This document shows, piece after piece, positions 1-8,687 of a DNA stretch of 64,000 nucleotides. The notes under the pieces are model-generated. The model saw only the letters and a program-made list of their open reading frames with translations. It was not told the DNA's origin and made no database searches. Within the stretch, counting starts at the first letter, position 1. Every line of letters starts with the position of its first letter. Origin of the DNA: Strigamia acuminata (taxonomy: Eukaryota; Arthropoda; Chilopoda; Geophilomorpha; Linotaeniidae); NCBI GenBank assembly GCA_949358305.1, contig OX442314.1, forward strand, positions 31,863,608-31,927,607, read 5' to 3'. The position numbers were made by a program, and so were the translations under genes.

Positions 1-860
1 TTTTATTTTTCCCCCCATCCAAACTCCCCCAAGTAAACTAAAGGACCCCCCTAACTGTAATATCCCTTAATATTGCATTTTCCCCCCAACCAATTAACCC
101 CCATTTATTTGTAAACTAACTCCCAACATTCATACCACCCCCTACGTTTCCTAAACGTTACCCATTGTTGCAATTCGTTGGCTGGCACACGAGCCACTTC
201 AAAGACGCGCCATGGACCAACAACGGCTTGGAGTCGACCAACAACATCATAAAAACACACGAGACATTTCGGGAGAAACTGGCAATGGACGTCTTCATTC
301 AGAAGTTGAAAGGGATGGTGAAATGTTGGTTTTTGGAAAGGCACATGGAATCCATCAATGTCAAGAAGTTTGCTCTTACTCCAACGGTTACCTACAGCAC
401 TACACAGACGGTTACAACTGGAAATGAACAAAACCTAGCGTGATTGTCCGTGTACGAGGTAATGTTAAGTCGTACTATGTCACCCCGAGAAGTAGTGTGT
501 GGCAGGTTAGCATTACAAATGATGCATGGAGTACGGGAACGTGCACATGCCCCATGTTTGCAAAGATTTACATTTGTAAACACATTGTGCCACCGGAGGC
601 AAAAACCATTCTCATTGGCCAAAAAAGGAAGCGCGGGCAGCCAGCTAAAGCGAAAAGGGTCTTGTGTACACAGTGAGAAGACAACGTTATGATATTGGGA
701 TTACGTGGGAGTACCTTAGAAATTATGGGGGGTAAAATTGGTTGGGGGGCAAATAAATTACTAGGGGGAAGTAAAATTTGGGGCGGTTATTTAGTTTACC
801 CCCCTGTAAACTTTTGGTTGGGGGAAAATTTTATTCCACTTAGGGGGCAAAATTTAGCCA
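1..860 (+). mobile_element. Decayed MULE-type DNA transposon, copy A
   Basis: C-rich tracts at the left (about 11-105, several runs of five or six C) are mirrored by G-rich tracts at the right (about 727-850). The left block reading taatattgcatttt then cccccc-aaccaatta matches the reverse complement of the right block around 740-775, so these look like long degenerate terminal inverted repeats. Between them lies only the 3' part of a transposase gene. A second copy with the same architecture lies at about 7520-8465. The window edge may cut the left end. Assignment to Mutator-like elements rests on the SWIM zinc finger and the TNNGLES-type block in the coding remnant. Confidence 0.6.
165..676 (+). 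pseudogene. MULE transposase C-terminal remnant with SWIM zinc finger (frameshifted)
   Basis: Two overlapping frames together encode the end of a transposase. The first (165-443) has FVGWHTSHFKDAPWTNNGLE followed by IKTHETFREKLAMDVFIQKL, the block found just before the SWIM finger in Mutator-like transposases. The second (440-676) contains CTCPMFAKIYICKH, matching the CxC...CxH SWIM motif, then a basic tail KRKRGQPAKAKR. Comparison with copy B (7731-8374) shows that a frameshift after the residues MES splits the frame here. No DDE catalytic region is present, so it is a fragment. SWIM fingers bind DNA or protein; this copy cannot make an active transposase. Confidence 0.65.
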
Positions 861-869
861 AAATGAGGT

Positions 870-1035
870 GCACTTTTCGCTTGTAACTTCAAAAACAGAT
901 ATTTCAACTTTTCTCGACATCGTTGTTACCCACTTTGAAGTAACGGCTTTGCTTACTGCGCTGTATATTTCTGCTGATTTGGAAACGACGTCGGATGAAA
1001 TCAATTGGTGAAGCGAATGTTTCGACAATTCCTCT
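870..1035 (-). pseudogene. BTB-BACK gene fragment A
   Basis: On the minus strand this encodes SKHSLHQLISSDVVSKSAEI and then AVSKAVTSKWVTTMSRKVEI, almost identical to the middle of the BTB gene at 8688-10304 (its positions 9468-9634). Neither the BTB half nor the C-terminal half is present. At about 1036 the fragment joins directly to sequence matching 10640 onward, the region upstream of that other gene. A deletion of about 1 kb therefore removed the gene's 5' part. It is a relic of a further member of the tandem array. Confidence 0.8.
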
Positions 1036-1860
1036 ATACCGCAATTTCGATTTACTGTATACCATCAAATAAAATTGCGTGCTTAAAATGTAAAATGTAA
1101 CAATGTGCCATAAAACATCACACAACTGTAAACACACGCCGAGACAACTCAGAAATGAGTGCAAGCAGATACTGCAAGTAAAAGCTAAAAGTTCATCCAC
1201 TAAATGGCGCCATCCGTCACGGAGTATACCCCCATTGAAATAAGTATTGCAGTGAAGTAATTTCAGGATGTTGTGTTTGGCAACACACACAAAAAATACA
1301 TTCAGAAGTAATATTTTTATAGTTATTATTATTTTGATGATTTTTCTGTATTCAATTTTGAATTGTTGGAGGAGAGAAATGAATTATTTTGTGTGGTGCA
1401 TTGTTAGCATTATTTATTAATTATTAGGATCTAATAGTAGGCTTAAAACTGATGAATGCCGATTGAAATTTATAAATGATCTGTACAGAATGAATATGTT
1501 TATTTCATGGAATTTAATATTGTACAGATACAACTTGCGCGATGCTTGAGTGACATTTTTTTATTTTGAGGTCTTACAATTTTCTATTTTCATGCAAACA
1601 TCACTAAAATGCTACATATGAAATTTATGTAGTTATTTAAATTGTTTATTCTTAGGTATTCACAATATGAAAATTTGAATCTTTTTTGTTTTATGTATGT
1701 AGCATCTAGGCATCATACAGATATTTAAAATGTAGTTATTTAAATTGTTTATTCTTATTGAAATTATTAAATTGCAAACTGAAAAAATGAGATGAAATTA
1801 AAGCTTTGTCTTAAACAACAGTAACGTTGGGAGATGGCAAAGCCTAGGACAATTAACAAC
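1036..1860. repeat. Array spacer, copy 1
   Basis: This AT-rich non-coding sequence aligns over most of its length with 10640-11411, for example accatcaaataaaattgcgtg, then ttcatccactaaatgg and aagctttgtcttaaacaaca. In both places it lies just beyond the 3' end of a BTB gene and upstream of another BTB copy, so it is the ancestral intergenic spacer of the array. Small insertions distinguish the copies. No coding potential was seen. Confidence 0.75.
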
Positions 1861-1989
1861 TATAGCAGAAATTCAGTCGTCACTGTACGTCAAAATAATA
1901 TCATTTGCTTATTTAAAACTGAAGCAAAACCATGAGAGTATGAAAACAAGCGAAAGGACATGTCATAAACTAAAAAGCAAAAGGGTTTA

Positions 1990-3729
1990 TCAATCGTCAT
2001 CGTCATCGTCATCGTCATCATCATCGTCATCATCATCGTTATCGTCATCGTCATCATCATCGTCATCATCATCGTCATCATCATCGTCATCGTCATCGTC
2101 ATCGTCACAAGGCGAGGCAACACTAACATCAAAATGGATGCATCCATCAAAATTTGTTGGCATTTTGTATTCATTCACTTTCATCATCGTGTTTAACGAA
2201 TACACGTTGTACGACACATCTGTTTTTGTGTATATGAGGCAGTCTTCGTCGTAACAAACATACAAAAACACTTCACCATCGATATTTGGCGACGGAACAA
2301 CACTCCAGCAATCACTTTCGATGTCGTAAATTAACAGAGATCTATTGGGGATTTTTTGAACAAAAATCAACGTTTCAGAAGAATTTACGACTCGATTTTT
2401 ACACGTGACTCTTTGCCAATTGCCCGGTAATTTCTCCTTCGTTACACAAGTCTCCAAAGCCACGTTAAGAACCTTTATGTGCAACTCGTCCACATCGAAA
2501 TAATACACCTCAGCATTCACATCATTATTTGCCAAAAGCAAAGATGTGAAATCCGAAATGTCGTCACAGAAATCGAGGACTAACCATTCCTTTAAGTTTG
2601 TCAAAAAGCACGAATAAGTATGACTTGATCTTCTAAAATAGATTTCCGACCGACTCGCCGTTTCACATGGCACATTATCCACAGCAAAGTCTTCGGCTTG
2701 GTCGAAAATGTCACCCGTAGACGCTTCAATTGCTCGAAGTCCCATTTGATGTGGCAAATGGTTAAAGTAAAACATCTCTTTCGTTCTCGACAACGCCGGA
2801 CACCGAACTGTCGCCGTGCTGATGTCGTTAATCCATTCCTCCTCATATTCCCATTCTTCGTGCTTTAAATAGGAGATTTTACGGGTGCAGCTTCCGCTCG
2901 TAATTTCGAACACACTTATTTCAACTGACTGCGATCTTGTAGCTAACCACCTCGTAGCGACGACCTTGCTTACAGCGCTGTAAACTTCTGCTGATTTATT
3001 AACAGCATCCGATAATAACAGCGTGCTAAGCGAGTGGTCTGACAAATACTGTATGCCGCATTTTGATATAAATTCCAAAAGGTGTTCGGTGTTGCTTTCC
3101 ATTGCGGATGACTTTAGTTTCCACCAATTTAAGTAAAACACAATCAACTCGCCTGCATTTTTCACTGTCAGTACCTTATCTAGGCTTGTCATTTGGTTGG
3201 TTGTTATAGCGCACAGTCGATCGGTGTCGGAGATCAGTCGCGTGTGGTGCGAAACAAACAGTCGAACTTTTTGGACCGTTTCGTCTTCGTTGAACATTTC
3301 CGCCAGCCGCCAAATGTCTAAAAAGTTGTTTATAGTAATCGAAATTTTATATTCGGTCCAGTAGTTGTCAAATAGTATGTTCAACTGCATCTTGTTAGCG
3401 GCAATGAGTGTTTCTCCAAGTAGAGTGTCGGATATTTGGGCACGGACAGGAATATCTTGCGCGTATAAGAATTTGATGATTATTTCCATGACTTCGGAAG
3501 ATATGTCCGGGAATGTTGCAATGTTGGTTTCGTCCTCCATGTTGCCGTGGTTGAACATTGCACGGAAATAATCACTTCCAGCGACCAATATCCGTTTATC
3601 GGCGAGTACACGTCCGTCATCGTTGCACCGTAGCACAACCGTGTCGGGTTTTCCTTCCTCTCGCGAATTGTACAAAATAGCACTGACTTGACGAATTCTT
3701 CGGGCTTGATCCTTGTTAGCTGAGTCCAT
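1990..3729 (-). CDS. BTB-BACK protein with poly-aspartate tail (BTB1)
   Basis: Single-exon gene of 579 residues with a good start context (AAAATGG). Residues about 20-125 form a BTB/POZ domain (VVLRCNDDGRVLADKRILVA, then DYFRAMF, FPDISSEVMEIIIKFLYAQD). Residues about 130-240 form a BACK-like helical region (NFLDIWRLAEMFNEDETVQK). The rest to about 535 resembles a diverged kelch-type propeller (YDIESDCWSV, YNVYSLNTMMKVNEY), but no full kelch repeats are visible. BTB-BACK proteins typically serve as substrate receptors for Cul3 ubiquitin ligases; that role here is inferred. The last 38 residues are Asp except for one Asn, encoded by a GAY microsatellite. The paralogue at 8688-10304 ends without such a tail. 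Lack of introns in both copies suggests spread from a retrocopy or an intronless ancestor. Confidence 0.85.
   Translation of the reverse strand: MDSANKDQARRIRQVSAILYNSREEGKPDTVVLRCNDDGRVLADKRILVAGSDYFRAMFNHGNMEDETNIATFPDISSEVMEIIIKFLYAQDIPVRAQISDTLLGETLIAANKMQLNILFDNYWTEYKISITINNFLDIWRLAEMFNEDETVQKVRLFVSHHTRLISDTDRLCAITTNQMTSLDKVLTVKNAGELIVFYLNWWKLKSSAMESNTEHLLEFISKCGIQYLSDHSLSTLLLSDAVNKSAEVYSAVSKVVATRWLATRSQSVEISVFEITSGSCTRKISYLKHEEWEYEEEWINDISTATVRCPALSRTKEMFYFNHLPHQMGLRAIEASTGDIFDQAEDFAVDNVPCETASRSEIYFRRSSHTYSCFLTNLKEWLVLDFCDDISDFTSLLLANNDVNAEVYYFDVDELHIKVLNVALETCVTKEKLPGNWQRVTCKNRVVNSSETLIFVQKIPNRSLLIYDIESDCWSVVPSPNIDGEVFLYVCYDEDCLIYTKTDVSYNVYSLNTMMKVNEYKMPTNFDGCIHFDVSVASPCDDDDDDDDDDDDDDDDDDDDDDNDDDDDDDDDDDDDDD
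1993..2106 (-). repeat. GAY trinucleotide microsatellite inside BTB1
   Basis: A run of about 38 triplets, reading tca/tcg/tta on the plus strand, encodes the aspartate tail of BTB1. The mix of GAT and GAC with one AAC shows it is not a pure slippage tract. Confidence 0.9.
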
Positions 3730-4911
3730 TTTAAACTTGCGGGTCCACCAAACTTACAGGATTTGTGGTCACGTCTGTTTATTTCGTTCGTACGTTATAG
3801 CTCGATCTGCACGCGTTTTAACGGTAAACCGGAAGTGATGCGCACGCCTTCTGGGTCGGCCAGATTTCAACAACTCCGTCTGGTGGTGGAGATTCTTATT
3901 CGTGATTTGCATATTGGATCCAAGGTGACACAAACCTAAAACAACAACGTCGAGGATAACACGTAGGGTGTTTGATTTCTCCAAACGTCAATTTGCCTAA
4001 TCATTATTATTATTTATTGTCTACACTTGGAAGAACTCAGAGGAAAAAGATTGAGTGTAGTTTGTCATAAAAGATTTTGTGTAGACTGGCTGTTTAATAA
4101 ACATTGCTTGAGTTTAGTAGTAAAGTGGAGGCAATGATGGTGTTACATCACAATTTTTAATTCCTGTATTATTATTACGGTAGCATTCCTGCAGATTTAG
4201 CATGTAGCATGCTGTATTATTTTGCTGTAGGGGATTATTTTCGACCAGGAATGTGTTCAAAAATAATGCAAATCGAAAATAATTCTGTTGACCGCCATCT
4301 CTCCTAGACTAAGAACTACGGTTTATTTGTAGCACATTCCACACACTTTCACTCCGAGCAAAGGAGAAAATCTATTTCTGTCTGTATCTTTGTCAATACT
4401 ACTTGATTTTTCACACTTTTGCAATAGGTCTAGTGTCCGTACTTCGTGTACGATAAACTCATTCGATTCATAAATTTTAATGATTTAGAGTGTCATTTTA
4501 TTTTCATGGGACTTGGAACACAGCAAGGAACATGGGTTCATGCACATGTTACCAGAAAAGACATTACTTTGAACTAACTCTTGTATACTTGTAAATGCAT
4601 AATTGCTGTTTTCCTTTTTCTCGATATTTTGATCTGCCAGTTGCATTGGTTGATCCGCTAGAATCTCTCCATTTGGAATGTTGATTGCTGTTTCATTTAC
4701 AATCAATCTATCTCTACTTTTGCCCTCCTAAGTATCGAAACAACGTGATTCGATTCTGGCAAAAAAAAAAATCACATCAAAATAATTGTAAAAAATACGA
4801 AATTTTAAATTACCGTAATGTAAACGTGTACGGTACGGACTTGTGGAACAAACTGTAGGGTTCGACAGAGGTTCACGTTTCACGTTTGAATAACGTTCGC
4901 ATCAAAGCGAC
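3730..4911. other. Intergenic region between BTB1 and the cullin gene
   Basis: BTB1 and the cullin are transcribed away from each other, so this 1.2 kb should hold both promoters. A GC-richer patch (3760-3960) abuts the BTB1 start. A 73-codon minus-strand frame at 4485-4706 has no recognisable content and I do not call it a gene. Nothing else is recognised. Confidence 0.5.
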
Positions 4912-4918
4912 TATATAT
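4912..4918 (+). promoter_or_regulatory. TATA box of the cullin gene
   Basis: TATATAT lies 47 bp before the ATG at 4965, which places a start of transcription near 4940 with a very short leader. It implies this intronless copy has its own promoter. Confidence 0.5.
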
Positions 4919-4964
4919 GTGGCACATATAACTTATCCCAATCATCTAAACTTTGATTTTCGAC

Positions 4965-6998
4965 ATGTCTGTCTCAAATTTGAACTCGCTCTTGGAAACG
5001 ATTCATATCGAAACTGTCCGCATTCTTCAGAACAAACCAGTTTCTAATGCCGAATGGAAAGCATTCGTTGCCACGGCGCATGCAGTTCATTCCCACGAAG
5101 ACGGAGAAATAAAAATGTACGCAACCTTCAAAGAAGATGTTTCGACCGCGATTCGGCACGCAAAACGACGACTGTCGCGTCGAAAGACCCAAGAACTCGT
5201 CAAAGCATACATCCATGAATGGAAGAATTTTAACGAAGCCAGCAACCTTTTGGCACAAGTAATTCGCCCCGTGCCGACGAAAATTCGGTCGAAATACGAC
5301 CAAAATCGCGACAAAGTTGGCAGGATCATGCTAAATGGTTGGAATAATTGCGTGTTATCAAAATTTAAGCAGGATTTACAACGAGTCGTTACTCAATTAA
5401 TTGAAAAGGAGAGAAACGGGGAAGTGTGCGAATCGCAATTGGTAATTGCAGTACGCAAATCCTACGTGGATTTAAACGCCGCTCAACTTCTGACAGTAGC
5501 GGAAGACGAAATTTCCCCCGACCTTCAGCGACTGTTAGGATTGGACGAACCGAACGTCAACTTAAGCAATTTTGGCAACCACAAGTTATCCGTTTATCGA
5601 GAACTCTTCGAGAAAGATTACGTAGCGAACACAAATGCTTTTTACCTCGTTAAAGCGTCCGAGTACTTGGCGACGAACGGAGTCGAGGAATATATGAAAT
5701 ACGCGGATTTGAAGATCAGAGAAGAAGCTGAGAGAGGACAAAAGAATTTGGAATCGGACGACGCCTCGCAACAAGCGCTGACGAGTATTTGGGGCGATCT
5801 ATTCGTGGTTCCGTTTAAAGAAACCATCTTAGCGCAATTTGCCGGGATGGTGAAGCAAAACGACGCCGAAAACCTGCAAATTATGTATCGATTGATGAGT
5901 CTAATGCCCGATGACTGCACCGCAATGCTCGCGAAATTAGAGGAGCCCATAGTGGACGTGTGCTTGGCGGAGATGTCCGGAAGTGTTCTTGAGGATAGCG
6001 CGAAATACGTGCAACGACTGCTGGATCTCTTCCACAGGTTCAACCGATTGGTCGACGTGGCGTATTTAAATGACCCGACGGCTCTTTCGTCTCGAGACAA
6101 AGCGTTCAAGACAATCACCAACGATTGCAGCCAATGTGCGGAGTTTTTGGCCAATTTTTGTGACATGTTGTTGCGGAGGACGCAACTGCGCAAGAAACTC
6201 ACTTCCGGAGACATCGACGGCAAGTTGAAAGACGTGATTTCGTTGATAAAATATTTAGGCAACAAAATCGTCTTCATGAAATTCTACAAGTCGCATTTGA
6301 CGAGGCGTTTGGTCTTGGAGACGTCGGCGGACATCGAGATGGAGGCGGAAGTGGTCGAAAACATGAAGGACATTGGAATGTCGTCCGATTACCTGTTCAG
6401 GTTTAAGCAGATGTTGCGTGACGTTAAAAGCAGCCGCGATTTAAATCACGACTTCCGGCGAGACCGCTGCAATCTTTATTTTTCGACTAAGGTTTTCAGC
6501 GCTTCCGCGTGGGATCGGAATAATGAAGTGGTTCCGGTTTCGTTGCCGGCCGAGCTCGGGAGATATTGTTCCGACATGGAGGTTTTCTATAAGAAGCAGC
6601 ACCAGGAGTCAAGGAGGAAACTTATTTGGCAGCATCAGTTGTCGACTGGGACGATTTCGTTCGCCAATTCGGTGGGCAAGTTTGATTTGGAGGTGACGTG
6701 TTTTCAAGTGACGGTGCTGTTCGCTTGGAACGAGCGTCCGCACGAGCTGATTTCGTTCGGAGAACTTGGGTTGGCAACCGAGCTGTGCGAGGCGGAGTTG
6801 AGGAGAACGATGTGGTCGTTGGTTGCGGTGGGTGTTGTTGTGTGTCGTCCGAAAGTTAAGTCGGCGTCGGAGTTGGAAAAGGACACGCGGTTTTGGATAA
6901 ACGACGAGTTTGGTTTGGTTAGGAATGGAAAAGTTGAGAAACGAGGAAAGATCAATTTGATCGGACGATTGCAACTGTCAAGTTGTAGATCGAATTGA
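4965..6998 (+). CDS. Cullin-5-like protein lacking the C-terminal neddylation domain
   Basis: The first ATG of the open frame is at 4965, giving 677 residues; the open frame upstream begins with a non-ATG codon. The protein follows Cul5 from end to end: KAYIHEWKNF and SQLVIAVRKSYVDL in the N-terminal repeats, then the cullin-homology signature ANFCDMLLRRTQLRKKLTS, KFYKSHLTRRLVLETSADIE, and near the C-terminus KVEKRGKINLIGRLQLS. Cul5 is the scaffold of elongin B/C-SOCS-box ubiquitin ligases. The frame stops nine codons after RGKINLIG, where Cul5 proteins (about 780 residues) continue into the winged-helix B domain with the NEDD8-accepting lysine. No remnant of that domain is visible in the next 60 bp, and poly(A)-like signals follow by 7060. 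The gene has no introns over 2 kb, which suggests a retrocopy. It is otherwise intact, so it may make a cullin that cannot be neddylated. Confidence 0.88.
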   Translation: MSVSNLNSLLETIHIETVRILQNKPVSNAEWKAFVATAHAVHSHEDGEIKMYATFKEDVSTAIRHAKRRLSRRKTQELVKAYIHEWKNFNEASNLLAQVIRPVPTKIRSKYDQNRDKVGRIMLNGWNNCVLSKFKQDLQRVVTQLIEKERNGEVCESQLVIAVRKSYVDLNAAQLLTVAEDEISPDLQRLLGLDEPNVNLSNFGNHKLSVYRELFEKDYVANTNAFYLVKASEYLATNGVEEYMKYADLKIREEAERGQKNLESDDASQQALTSIWGDLFVVPFKETILAQFAGMVKQNDAENLQIMYRLMSLMPDDCTAMLAKLEEPIVDVCLAEMSGSVLEDSAKYVQRLLDLFHRFNRLVDVAYLNDPTALSSRDKAFKTITNDCSQCAEFLANFCDMLLRRTQLRKKLTSGDIDGKLKDVISLIKYLGNKIVFMKFYKSHLTRRLVLETSADIEMEAEVVENMKDIGMSSDYLFRFKQMLRDVKSSRDLNHDFRRDRCNLYFSTKVFSASAWDRNNEVVPVSLPAELGRYCSDMEVFYKKQHQESRRKLIWQHQLSTGTISFANSVGKFDLEVTCFQVTVLFAWNERPHELISFGELGLATELCEAELRRTMWSLVAVGVVVCRPKVKSASELEKDTRFWINDEFGLVRNGKVEKRGKINLIGRLQLSSCRSN

Positions 6999-7519
6999 TG
7001 GGGATTCGCAAAAATATTCCCTAAATTTTATTTGTCTTAAGCTTTATGAATTTTAATTAAACATAATAAACACATTAATTCTTTTTCGAATCATTTTTCA
7101 CACATTCGATTTGAAAGTTTACATATTTTTATACTATCTTCTACTTGTTCATATGGTTAATTTCGTAATTTAAACATATTTTATTCCAAACCATCAACAG
7201 TTGGAGTTTAGACAACTACTGTGGAAACGGCAGAAACTTTGATGCCAAATTAGTAGACATTGCATGCAGTTTATTTACTTCTGCTGTAAAAATGGCGTCG
7301 TTTATGCATTTAAGAGCGACCCGCAGATGGGACAAAATCTCATTTTAAAATCTAGATTTTATTCACCATTGTTGCGTATTTTCTTGCCGCATGTCATGCT
7401 TTTTCTGCAGTTTTTGCTCCAATGTTGTCGGGAAAACATTCTCATTCGCTTCGACGTGTGGGGAATAAGCTATTGAAGAGACAAAAAAAAAATGTATTTC
7501 ATCCTCATTTTTGACTAAT
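6999..7519. other. 3' flank of the cullin gene
   Basis: AT-rich non-coding sequence. The reading aaacataataaaca near 7060 offers a poly(A) signal for the cullin transcript. An unrecognised 70-codon frame at 7264-7476 has AT-rich composition and no homologue I know, so it is not called. Confidence 0.5.
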
Positions 7520-8465
7520 TTTCCCCCTAAATTGAGATTTCCCCCCCCCCCCCAAGTAAACAAAATAACTCCCCTAACTGTACTTTTCCCTAATAATGTA
7601 TTTCCCCCCAACCAAATAACCCCCACTTTCAATAACACCTCCTACGTATCCCAAACGTTACCCATTGTTAAAAGTTTGTTCCTTAGAAAGTGGCGCGAAG
7701 ATAGATTACTGGATTCTAGATTACTTTGAAGCTGAATACCTGGAACAATTCGTCGGCTGGTACACGGGGCACTTCAGAGACGCGCCATGCACCAACAACG
7801 GCTTGGAAGCGACTAACAACAGCATAAAAACACACGAGACACTGCGGGAGAGACTGGCAATTGACGTCTTCATTGGTAAACTGAAAGAGATGGTGAAATG
7901 TTGGTCTTTGGAAAGGAACATGGAATCCGTCTGGATGTTTGCTATTACGGCAACGGTTACCTTGCAGCACTACACAGACAGTTATAATTGGAAAAGAACA
8001 AAAGTTAGCGTGATTGTCCGTGATCATCTGAAGTCGTACTATGTCACCCCTGGTGGACAACCGAATTTAACCGACACCAGTTTTAATTTAACATATACCT
8101 GCGTCAAGAGGAGCGGAAAAGTTGGTGCCGGTTCGACACATACCTGCACTCGAGAAATAGTTTGTGGCAGGTTCGCATTGCAAATGATGAATGGAGTACG
8201 GGAACTTGTACATGCCCTGTGTTCGCAAAGATTTACATTTGCAAGCACATTGTGGGAATACCAATTATTGAGAACTTGCTTGTTGTGCCACCAGAGGCTA
8301 AAAATATTCCCACTGGCCAAAAAAGAAAGCGCGGACGACCAGCAAAAGCGAAGAGGCCCTTGTGTACACAGTGAGACGACAACCTTCTGACATTGGAATT
8401 ACGTGGGGGGTACCTTCGAAATTTTTGGCGGTGAAATGGGTTGGGGAGGGGGAAATACATTAATG
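7520..8465 (+). mobile_element. Decayed MULE-type DNA transposon, copy B
   Basis: Same layout as copy A. The left C-rich end (runs of C at 7522-7555 and 7603-7625) contains taatgtatttcccccc-aacc at about 7596-7614. Its reverse complement recurs at the right end (about 8438-8463, ggttggggagggggaaatac). The two copies share more than 80 percent of readable positions by eye. The element lies immediately downstream of BTB2 in that gene's direction, and copy A lies in the same place relative to BTB fragment A. The transposon was therefore probably duplicated together with the BTB unit. Confidence 0.65.
7731..8374 (+). pseudogene. MULE transposase C-terminal remnant with SWIM zinc finger, copy B
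   Basis: Encodes YLEQFVGWYTGHFRDAP, TNNGLEATNNSIKTHETLRE and, after an interruption, CTCPVFAKIYICKH, the SWIM CxC...CxH motif, followed by a basic AT-hook-like stretch KRKRGRPAKAKR. Compared with copy A, about 100 bp (roughly 8051-8152) are inserted between the codons for YYVTP and the SWIM region. This throws the downstream part out of frame (the finger is readable only in the frame 8162-8374). The catalytic DDE part is absent. Confidence 0.65.
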
Positions 8466-8687
8466 CCAAATTTAATATATGCCTGTCTTCAGACATACAC
8501 AATTACACATGTCATGAAAGTCATGAAGATAATGGAATTATTATTACTAGTATTGTACGTGTTGAAATAAATTTCAAAAGTTTTATTATGGACAGTAGAT
8601 AAGCACACACAAACACACTATCACTCACGCACTCAGAAAGTTGAATCTGAGTCTAACACAAACAAAAATAAGATAAATTCAATCCTG

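Noticed and set aside
1940-2254. Plus-strand poly-serine frame
   Set aside because: Antisense shadow of the aspartate microsatellite of BTB1.
4485-4706. 73-codon minus-strand frame between BTB1 and the cullin
   Set aside because: No recognisable features and no promoter or poly(A) support.
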